Below are positions 52,515 to 62,321 of a stretch of DNA of 64,000 bases, piece after piece (position 1 is the stretch's first letter; every line of letters begins with the position of its first letter). The notes under the pieces were generated by a model. That model ran no database searches, was not told the DNA's origin, and worked only from the letters and a program-made list of their open reading frames with translations. The DNA comes from Rhabditophanes sp. KR3021 (Eukaryota; Nematoda; Chromadorea; Rhabditida; Alloionematidae), in the NCBI GenBank assembly GCA_963281155.1, contig CAUJLY010000006.1, forward strand, positions 6,200,001 to 6,264,000, written 5' to 3'. A program made the translations under genes and the position numbers.

Positions 52515-54087
52515 TTATTTTCTATCGACAGATACAAATTGTTTAGCAATGGCTTTTTTGTTGACGGTTCCAAAAACAAATTCGCAATCAGCTTTCAATG
52601 GAATAAACCTTCCAGCTCCCTTTTCTACCTTTAGCTCTCCATTTTCCCAGACAACTTTTCCACGAGAAATAGTAATTTCAGGAACGCCATGAACTATCAT
52701 ACCTTCAAAGATGTTTGTTTCAAGATTATGATGATGTGTTTTGGCTGAAATGGTTCTATGAGCATTTGGATTCCAAATAACAATATCAGCATCAGATCCC
52801 CTGGCAATTCTACCTTTTTGTGGGTAGATATTAAATATTTTAGCAGCCATAGATGAAGTAATGTTAACAAACTTCATTGCATCAATTATGCCTGATTCAA
52901 CACCTTTTTCCCACACAATCGACATTCGATCTTCAACACCATTGACACCATTAGGAATTTTAGAAAAGTCGTCTTTTCCAATTCGCTTTTGAGCACAGTT
53001 GAATGTACAATTGTCGGTTCCTGTCAAATGTAATTGGCCACTAAAAATAAATACGAGTATTTATAAGTATATATTTTTAAATATTTGTGTTTGCATACCT
53101 CGCTAACATTTTCATTAATTCAGTCTTAGTTTCTACTTTTCTTGAAATCGGGGGTGACATAATAAATCTGGCTGCGGTATCCCAATCTTTGTCATAATAG
53201 CATGTTCCATCTAAAGCAAGACCTGCGGCAATTGGTTCCCCGTAAACGATTTGTCCATTCATGCGAGCAACGGCAATGGCGTCGGCGGCTCCTTTCGACA
53301 TCACATGAACAACATAGAGGGGGCAGTTAGCTTGATCAGCAAGGCAACATGCCCTAGCGACTGCTTCAGCTTCGATTTCCTCAGGTCTAGACTGAGTATG
53401 TCCTTCAGGTCCAGTTACACCACATTCAAGCAATTCCTTTTGTTTTTCATGAATAACATGCCCATTCTCAGCATGGACGCGTGCCAAAGCTCTAATTTTA
53501 GAACAATGCTGAAGTCCTTTATAAAACTCTCCATCTTCAATCATTAATGCATTTTTATAAGCCAAGAAAAATTTGAAACTATTAATGCCATATTTTTCAG
53601 TAACCAATTCCTCCATTTCTTTAGCAACACTATCACTCCACCAAGAAACCATCATTGACAGACCATAATCACATACGACTTTCTCATCTGCCCAACCTCT
53701 CCAAACGTGATAATTTTCAATTAAAGATTGCCCCTTTGAAGGAGCAACAAAATCAATTATCATTGTAGTTCCTCCAGCTACAGCTGCCTGTGTCCCTGTT
53801 AAAAAATCATCAGCAGCAACTTGTCCCATGAAAGGAAGTTGCATGTGAGTATGAGGATCAATTCCACCAGGAATGACATAACGATCAGTGGCGTCAATTA
53901 TTTCAAAATCATCGAGATTGACTTTAATGTCATTCCCAACTTCTCTAAATTGTTAGTAAAGCTTGTTAAAGGTAATATATTTTTTAACTTACATGATTTT
54001 TCCATTTTCAACCAGTACGTCCGCTTTGAGCATGGAATCTTCATTGACAACTGTTCCGTTGCGGATAAAAATACCTCTTGAATTCAT
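52515..54087 (-). CDS. dhp-1: Dihydropyrimidinase
   Basis: Three exons (53993-54087, 53099-53944, 52515-53040) join in phase to 488 residues. The enzyme hydrolyses dihydrouracil and dihydrothymine, the second step of pyrimidine breakdown, in the cytosol. All expected zinc ligands are present: His63 and His65 in [10 protein letters not shown], the lysine to be carboxylated (Lys162, FLAYKN), His189 (RVHAENG), His245 (YVVHVMS) and Asp323 (TGTDNCTF). This separates it from the catalytically dead CRMP/collapsin branch, where several are lost. Nematodes carry two such genes (dhp-1, dhp-2), and I cannot tell which this is. Introns are 48 and 58 bp. The start at 54087 gives the normal N terminus [17 protein letters not shown]. 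Confidence 0.93.
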
Positions 54088-55531
54088 TTTTCGACAGCAA
54101 TCGTAAGTAAAATATAACCGAAATCACGGTTAATATATAATTATAAATGTAATTTAAGAAAAATTGGTTCTTTGATTTAAACAAAATCGTGTCTTTTGGT
54201 CTCGATTGATATATTAGCTTACTTTTATATGCCAGGCAATGATCTTTTTGACATTTTGTTAAATAAAAGGTGGAGACTTTTGCAAAAAGAAAACAGCCAC
54301 ATTTTGCCAGATATTGATGAGGTGATAAAGAGCATTCATTAGAAGTGAGGCATATGAATACTCATTTTAATCTTTTTATGTACTAATTCAATTGATAGAA
54401 TACAAAGGATCGAACATTTTTTTAGTCTTTGGATATTTATTAATTTTATTTAAAGATAAAGATGGGTCAACACAAACACATTCTGCAATTTAATAATCAT
54501 ATTATTTCGTATAATTACAAAAATAAATAACATATTATTTTGATTATTATATTATTGTGTACTTCAAATGCCAAAATACTTTGAGCCGATAATTAAATTT
54601 ATTGTGAATACAATCTTATTATTATTACAACGAGGCTCGTCACTGAAGTGAGAGCCAAGCACCGTTACTATTACATCGAGAACAGTCATCGTGGAAACAA
54701 ATGCCAAATAATTCCTTCAGGAGTTGCAATGACAACGGTGTCACTTAGGCATCAATTATAGCATAAACGATCACTATATAAGAACGCTTACATATTATAT
54801 TCATATTCTTATCATCCACTTTTCTCGCTTCTCTCTCCTTAACTAACTGCTACCGTTACATCGTGGTGTAAAGCTACTTTGTATAATCCTTTTGTTTAGC
54901 TAAGAGAAATCAAAGTATACTCAAGATAGAAATATATAAAATACCATTTTGATAATAATTATGTACATTCATATGAATTAAAAAATTCTTTCAATGTCGA
55001 AACAATGAAATTTTTATATATTTCAAGTGATATGTTTAAAATAAAAATGTTAAGCAGATTTAGACAAATAACCGGTTTATAATTGAAATTTAATAACTGA
55101 AATTTAATTGTTTCATATGAATCATCATATTAAATCTCAAAAAATAATAAAATAATTTAGAATTAGGGCATAATTGTTAATTCATACAATTTAAACAATT
55201 CCTGTAAAATAAAAATGACCTGTTTTGATTGACAATTAGACAAAATCACTGTATTTTTCTAGTTAAACGATCTTATAAACATATAGTGTCAAAACAATAT
55301 TTACCTTTTACAATATAAAAAATAAGAAATGCTCATAAATGAACGGTTACCAAATTAATTTGACAAAATGATTTTTTCAATAAACAGGAAGACTGTTGAT
55401 TTGTTTTTATATACATGGTACATATAAGATAATTCAAAAATTTATTATAGGAACATATTCATATATTCAATATACTTGGTCATTGTATTTATTTTTCATT
55501 GCCACGTATTTCTTTATTTTTTAAATATAAT
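54088..55531. other. Intergenic with GC-richer island
   Basis: Mostly AT-rich, but about 54630-54880 is markedly richer in G+C. The island starts with a strong hairpin (54634-54656). On + it is open for about 40 codons (TRLVTEVRAKHRYYYIENSH onward to a stop near 54760). It then has a TATA-like ctatataag near 54775 and a CT-rich stretch. No gene is recognised. Confidence 0.5.
54634..54656. repeat. Strong hairpin in GC-richer island
   Basis: GGCTC-g-TCACT pairs with AGTGA-GAGCC around a two-base loop, ten pairs with one bulged G. It is unusual in this AT-rich background. Confidence 0.65.
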
Positions 55532-57049
55532 ATGATGAATTCGACATTAAAAGTTGTAAATGTTTTATATGTATGGCTATTTATACTATCAAGCTTTAAT
55601 TGTAAATTCATCTTTGGAGTAGATTATTATGGCATGCCAGTTGGAGCTATTTATTATGGCCATGGCCAGATGAGTGGAGAAGTTTATGCTGGTGATATGA
55701 AGACATTGTATGTTAAGAGATTTATGTTTAATACTAAAATGAATGGCTGTTTTGCTTTGATGCTTGGTCCGGCAAAAGAAAGCGAATTAGAACAGCCATA
55801 TACAGTTGGGCATTATGGCATATTACTAAAGCAAACAGGTATCAACGATTTTGAAGCATCAAACACAATAAATGAAAGAGTAAAACGAAGTTCTAGTACA
55901 TCAGTCCCCACCGATAGTAATTCTCATATTAAGGGGCCTCGCAATAATAGTGAAGTTAAATCTAGCGAAAAAAGAAAGATTGATGCCGAAATTGATGAAG
56001 GAACATCAGGCGAAGAAGGTTTGATAAAATCATATGAAAAGATGGTAAGACAACTTTCAGAAGAAGAAAAAATATTATCTTCGAAACCAAGTGTAAGTTT
56101 TCGCTGGATGTTTTGAGATAAAATAAAAATTCATATTTAGGAAGGTAACTCCTCTATTCAATTCAAGGAACAAAAAGACGGCTTGTTTGAAAAAGAGGAA
56201 AAAATAATTTCAATTTTTAAGGCAAGTGATGAATTGAGGTTTCATCCTAAAAAATTGTCTGATAGTTTGATAGATATTTCATCAAAGACTATGGTTCCAA
56301 CTAATCCAAACAATGAGAGTAATTCAACAAACAATTTAGTAGAAACTTCAAACATAAAAGATCCGAGTGGTAGACCTTTGTATTGGGTTATTGATGATCC
56401 AAGGGCAAAAAGAAAGAAAGAGTTATCAGACACTTACAAGCAAAAAGGTGCCAATACTTTGTTCAGACGTAAAAATGTAGCTTTAGCAACCAAAACAGTA
56501 TATCGCTTTGACCCCATATATCAATTGGTATCTGTGAATAATACAAACCAACTGATCGCATTGAAACTTCCTGATCACGCAAATTTAACTGATTACAAAT
56601 GGGTTGGAGTGTATGATCAATGTGTCCAAAAAGCAGTTCCTTTGATTACCCTAAATGATGTTGATCCACCAAGTCCTGAAAATATAGCTCCAATAAGTGG
56701 ATGGAGTCATGGAATAGTTTCATATACAATAAAAATAATTAACTGTAATACTATACTTATCCCCGGATTTAGTTTTAACGCAACTTCAGCTTTTTCTCAA
56801 AATACCTATTTTTACGCTGGAATTGGAAAATTTCCTCAAGAAGTTTTAATGCAGCAAAGAGCATATGTAAATAAAAATAGAATAACCACACCATTACAAT
56901 CCTTTTTTAAAGAAGATATTATTGTACGATTACCTGGAAAATTGAGAACTTTTGATATAGATTTCTTGTCCATTTATAATGAGGATGAAAAGAAATCGTA
57001 CGGTAACATTATTTTACCTAGTGTCTTGGTTCCTCCTTGCCCAGTTTAA
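55532..57049 (+). CDS. Secreted tandem DM13-domain protein with long insertion
   Basis: Two exons (55532-56092, 56141-57049; 48-bp intron, phase 0) encode 489 residues with a signal peptide (core VLYVWLFILSSFNC). The start at 55532 (MMNST) fits it better than upstream codons. Residues about 33-100 read like the first half of a DM13 domain (GHGQMSGEVYAGDMKTLYVK). An insertion of about 200 residues, polar and Lys/Glu/Ser-rich, follows and contains a furin-type RVKR. The second half then appears (YQLVSVNNTNQLIALKLPDH..DYKWVGVYDQC). A second DM13 domain lies at the C terminus (SHGIVSYTIKIINCNTILIP..YFYAGIGKFP..DIIVRLPG..FDIDFLSIY). DM13 domains occur in Knickkopf-type extracellular matrix proteins, where redox or cross-linking roles are proposed; the function here is inferred only. 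AATAAA follows at 57077-57082. Confidence 0.8.
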
Positions 57050-57082
57050 AAATTAATAACTTTTTAAATTAGAAATAATAAA

Positions 57083-58046
57083 AGCTTAAAATATAGTAAT
57101 AAATTTAATTGAAACAAAGCGTCCTGTGGACGGCGTACACGACATTCATAAATTCTTGAATAGCCGTTACAACGGTCACAAAACTCTCAGTCTGGCAATA
57201 TATTATTTTATAATTAGATTCATTATTATAGGCAAAAATATTTATGTAATATATTATGAAATATATTAAAATTGCTCCAATTTTCAATAAATAAAAACAA
57301 GAACCAAGAGTTATACAAATAAATACAATATACATAGAATAATTATTAAGTGAGAAAGCAACAAATTTTCTTTCTTACCTCCACAGACATTAGTATGCGT
57401 ATAAATGTTTATAAAAGAGATTATGGTAAATCACCCCGAAATATAATAACAATGTAAGCTCTTTTATTTTTTCCAAAGATTAAATCCTTTGGCTAATTTA
57501 TTAGATAGATTAGGTGGATGCGCTGAAGCAAACCAAATGCAGTATAAGAGATATAACTAGAAGATGATTCTAATTATCTGTACAAAATTTTCTAGTTTTG
57601 TTTAGATCAGTCATTTTAATTTGACTAAATTACCGTTAACAACTCGAAAGAGTTTTAAAACTTAAATAATATCATTTCGATCATCAACTGAAAGTCAGCA
57701 TTGTATTGGGAAAGAAATAGCATTAAGCTGTATATCAAATAAATTTACATTTGTAGTAATATTTGCTGAAAACGCACTTTATAAAAATATTTAAATTTGG
57801 ACAATATAATAATCATAAAGGATTAAAATTAAATGGAATGTTTTATAATTTCTATGAATTGCAATATATTCATTTTCACAAGGTTGAAAATCAGTAACTT
57901 GGATTGTTTTTGATCAAGAATCTGACTACATAAAGCCAGTAGAGAAATAATAAAGAATTGCATATTAAATGAATTCACAAAATTATCAATAAAGATTATA
58001 CCATAAATTTTACAAAACGAATGAGAAGGATTTTTTGCGAAATCTT
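57083..58046. other. Intergenic, no gene seen
   Basis: AT-rich spacer between the convergent DM13 gene (+) and neuropeptide gene (-). A 76-codon minus frame at 57105-57335 is hydrophobic and unsupported. Confidence 0.5.
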
Positions 58047-58323
58047 TTATTTTCTTCCAGCTGGAATAAAATGGAAGTTATCTCCACCTTGAGTTCCAGC
58101 CATATATTCAGCTAAAGAAAGTCCGATACTTGCTAAAATTAATGAGTTTATGAGTGTTTCAAAAAATAAACTCCTTACGTGAACGTTTTCCTTTAATAAT
58201 CATGGCTTTGTAGAAGTTACTATCGTCAGGAGCATTGTAATCGAAGTCAAAAGATCCAGCTGGCCATGCGATGGTTGCAGCAATTAAAGCGACAACAAGA
58301 ATGAATACAAAAGTAAGATTCAT
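58047..58323 (-). CDS. nlp-49: Neuropeptide precursor, NLP-49-like
   Basis: Two exons (58179-58323, 58047-58132; 46-bp intron, phase 1) encode 76 residues. A signal peptide (MNLTFVFILVVALIAATIAW) is followed by a short acidic, aromatic spacer. KGKR then cleaves before one peptide of about 26 residues starting SPSIGLSLAEYMAG and ending in NFHFIPA-GRK. Gly-Arg-Lys at the very C terminus is a classic amidation and trimming signal. From memory this closely resembles the peptide of C. elegans nlp-49, reported as a ligand of the receptor SEB-3 that affects locomotion and arousal. I could not check the alignment, so the symbol is tentative. ATATTTTAG ends 12 bases before the ATG and is a probable trans-splice or 5' UTR acceptor. 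Confidence 0.7.
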
Positions 58324-59926
58324 TTTCGCAAAAGACTAAAATATTAACAATTATTAGATAGAGGAAAATACTAGTTGCATAATTTTGCTTCAGAATTTGG
58401 TACCGAAAAGATGTTAGATGCTTGAATGCATAATTAAAACATAATTTTTTTGCTTATATACCAAAATAATAACCGAAACCCAGATGTACAATTATTATTT
58501 AATTAAAAATTTGAATGGCAATATCGTCATGTAAATATATTAGATTTATTTATATTTTATTTAAAAATGCTTCAAATGTAGGCGAAAAATACATTTGCCT
58601 AATTTAATAATTATATAAATTTTGTTATAAATACATTGAATAGAAATGCTCTAAATAATAACATCATTATTAATATGAAAACAAACCAGATATACAATTT
58701 CTCGAAAAGTACTTTAGTTTTCTGTAATTGAATCAAGTATATGAATATTTATATACTGATAATTTGTTGAATTTTTCAAAAACATATAAACGTACATACA
58801 TTACTTTAATTGTTTAGCAAATAAAAAAGAACTCATTAGATCCAGATCCTCCTATTTTGTGAAAACATAAAAGCTTATTTATTGTAATAATAGTTAATAA
58901 TACGAATTTCCAGACAAGTAAAATTTGTTACAACAATTAGGCTTATTAAGAACAAGATATTATTTTAGTTCAAAAAGTGTTTGTCATATTTTTTCAAGAA
59001 TCAACAAATTTGGTATTGTACCGTGAATACGATTATGAAGAAACTGGTGTCAATTTTCATCTAAACAGAAAATCATAGAGAATGTATTTATTATTTTGAC
59101 AGAAAAGGTCTTTCTTAGCTGCATTTATTACCTATTCAAGGTTTACCTATAAATCCTAAAAAAGGATTTAGATTTTATTATTAGGAAGAATTTTTGAAAT
59201 GCCTTATTCTAATTATTTCTGCATCCTTTTATATTATACGCAGTTGCTAAATTATTCGTCTGTGATTTACAATTATTAATTATTAACAAAGATTAAGAAA
59301 GATAATTTTTTAAATTTAAACATTGTAAATGTATGACTTTTTGGTAGAACTTTCTATCTTGAAATGTGTTGATGAATCCCTGGTATAATTTTTTAACCAA
59401 TTCTCAATCAAGTATAACTAGTTTCATTTAGTTTAATAACAGAGTTTACAACTATAGTTGAATTTACACTTGCCTTATTTAGTGTCTATTGGAATATTTC
59501 ATTGTCCTCACTGAATCAAATAGTTTCATTAAATATTATTTTTATAATTGCCTAATTTTTGCTATTTTATAACATTTCCTAATAATGGATATTTTTCAAT
59601 TTGAGATTTATTAATTCCATATTATAATTCAATCAACGAAATCGTCAACGTGATATGAGGTTTACATGTATCATTTAAACATTTGAAAAAAGTATGCAAT
59701 CTTCCAAACAGTTATTGGTGAGATTTTAAAGGCTTTAATTTAGGTGTTCGCAAAGTTAAATTAATTTAAAACAAACATATAATGGCAAAGAGTATTTATA
59801 AATAAATTTAAATAAAGAAAACCAATATGTTTAAATATTTAGCCTTGAGGACAAATTAAATAAAGAGAAAATATCCATATTCTTTGAGCACTTATACATT
59901 GGAGTTAATTTGATCACTTTACACAG
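58324..59926. other. Intergenic, no gene seen
   Basis: AT-rich spacer holding the promoter side of the neuropeptide gene and the 3' side of the EVE-domain gene. No coding signal on either strand. Confidence 0.6.
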
Positions 59927-60463
59927 TTAAGCCTTATCAAGGCATTCGTTTCCATTCTCAGTCATCGACATGATAATATCCCATTCCTTTCTTGTTACTT
60001 TGCAAACACTAAGTCTCGAATTTTTGACTAATTCCATATCTTTCAACCCTCTATTGAGCTTCATATCCTTTAAATAAGCAGGAGAATCAAACTTCTTAAT
60101 AAAACGAACAACAACTGAGAACCAAGGATTACTTTTGTCCAGCCGTTTACTAGTATCATAAAAATTTGGGTGAGATGGATCTTCGGCTGAGACATCAGGA
60201 ACGGCTTCTTCAAAAATCTGTGCTATTCCAACAACTGCTGGATGTTTACAACTCGATTTGTAAAAAAAGGCATAATCATTCTTTTGCATCTCTCTGATAT
60301 TGTTTCGAGCTTGATAATTTCTAACACCGTCCCAAACTTCAGTCTGGTCATTTTCCAGCTCTTCAATTGTATAACTTAACTGAACACCATTAACAATTCG
60401 TTCATCACCTTCGGATTTGATAAGCCAATATTTTGGCACGTCGGCAGCAGTCTTTGCATTCAT
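59927..60463 (-). CDS. EVE-domain protein, THYN1-like
   Basis: A single exon encodes 178 residues, nearly all one EVE domain of the PUA-like fold. Motifs include KYWLIKSEG, the core VWDGVRNYQARNNIREM, DYAFFYKSSCKHPAVVGIAQ, PWFSVVVRFIKKF and NSRLSVCKVTRKEWDII. Human THYN1 has the same architecture. EVE domains are thought to bind modified bases such as 5-methylcytosine derivatives; the substrate here is unknown. The gene has no intron, unlike nearly all its neighbours. The start is supported by a TATTCAAG acceptor-like site 3 bases upstream and by the domain beginning at residue 10. Confidence 0.9.
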   Translation of the reverse strand: MNAKTAADVPKYWLIKSEGDERIVNGVQLSYTIEELENDQTEVWDGVRNYQARNNIREMQKNDYAFFYKSSCKHPAVVGIAQIFEEAVPDVSAEDPSHPNFYDTSKRLDKSNPWFSVVVRFIKKFDSPAYLKDMKLNRGLKDMELVKNSRLSVCKVTRKEWDIIMSMTENGNECLDKA

Positions 60464-62321
60464 AATCTTGAATAATTTAAAAGAACAAAATGTAACTTAA
60501 TAACGTTGTAAAGTCGTAATTGAAATGAAAACATAATGCGCTTGTTTGAATTATTTTCGTGATAAGAAAAAATCGGCATTCCAATGGTGATTTCAGAAAG
60601 TAACAAATATAGTGTGTCTAATGGGAATGGAAAATCGTTTATATTGTATAATTATAGAGAACTTTAAAACGAACAGTTTATGTATCTGAAATAAAATGCG
60701 TACCTTTTAAATGGCTTCATTTATAAAAAATATCCTTACCTAATCTTTCATAATAGAAGTAACGCTTTAAAAAAATACGCCAAATATTTGTTTCGTAAAA
60801 TTGCATCACAACTAATGAAAACAACTTTTTATTTAATGGGAAATGCATCACAAATAAAATTATGTATAAAGTTGTTGACTGTATGTCATACTGTTTTTCA
60901 TAAAATGGAACTTGATTTTAATCAAATGGTTCTCTGGATTATTAATTGCATCAAAAGATTTTTTTAAAATAATTTAGACAAACTTTTAACGACAAATGCA
61001 TGCAAATTATTGAGAATAACTTTTTCAATACTTGTTACATTTGTTTGACATGACTCCTTATTTATACCGTGAGATAACAAATATATTTGAGTGTACATTT
61101 GGAGACCTAAAAACTGTATTGTTTTAAGTTTGTTTTATTTAATCATGAACATCAGATATTGTATATAGGTATCCCATAATTAAAAGCCTTTTCTTTGGTG
61201 TATAATTAACACTTTGATTATCATGGAAATAAATAGTTCATTTTGCCATACTATAGGCTCGTTCATGAATTTGGTTTATTTTTGACACCAAAAAAGACAG
61301 TGAATCACATATTTCTGGTTATTCTTTTACCTAACAATAATATTGATGCATAGGCTACTAAGCCGCTACAGTTTCCTCGAGATATTATTACTTTGATAGA
61401 GATAGATTTAGTGTTAACCACATGTGTATAAAGTAACCGCAACTTTAAGTGCCACATGTAGATTATGACTTTTTAAACTAGGACACTTCAACTGCAGACT
61501 AAGTTATCTTACTATATAATAGAAGATTAGTTTTAACAAATCAGATTTTAAAATTCCTTAAGAATAAAAAGCAGCGCCAATTAATGAAGATAATCATGTT
61601 ATAATTAATAATAACATACTACTCCGTGAAAAAATGTACGTCTGAAATTTTATGGACAATGTTTATTAGGAACTTTTGCAAGTCTCATTCCAAAATTTGC
61701 TAAACAGAATTCGTGTAGAATCCTGAACGCATACTAACCTCAAACTGGGTTTTTTAAACCATCTTAGTCTGCTTTAACTAATTATTTATACTTTGGTACA
61801 TGAAAGTCGAAAGTAGGAGAATGCAACTGCCAAGATTTTACTGCGGACATACATTGACACTAACTAAAATATGGCAAATTAAATTTAACTTTGTTGCAAA
61901 ACAAAAAGCTGGGTGGAACAAAATGTATTTGAAATATGAGTAAAAAACAAATTTATTTAATCAAACGAAAAATACCTTCATTATAATTAACTGGCAAATA
62001 TCAGTTAAGGCATATTTGTTAATTTTAAACTAATTCGAATTGTCAAAGATCTTTCCATTTTAATAGTTGCCAACAGTATCAAGGAGTTAAATCTACTTTA
62101 GTAAATTATAAAATAATCCAACAACATGACAAGTTTTAGTCTTTGATTAATAATTACTACAAAATATTTTAAAATTTTATATTAAAGGGCAAATTTTATC
62201 CCATTATAAAGACGGTAAATTCCCATTTGCCATTGTTGCATGGAAAAGTAATTAATATTAAAGCATTATCATGGATATTTTAAAAGCAATATTAATTAAG
62301 GTGTATATACAAAAAATGTGA
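60464..62321. other. Intergenic, no gene seen
   Basis: AT-rich spacer between the EVE gene and the 3' end of the RhoGEF gene. No coding, RNA or repeat feature is supported. Confidence 0.6.
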
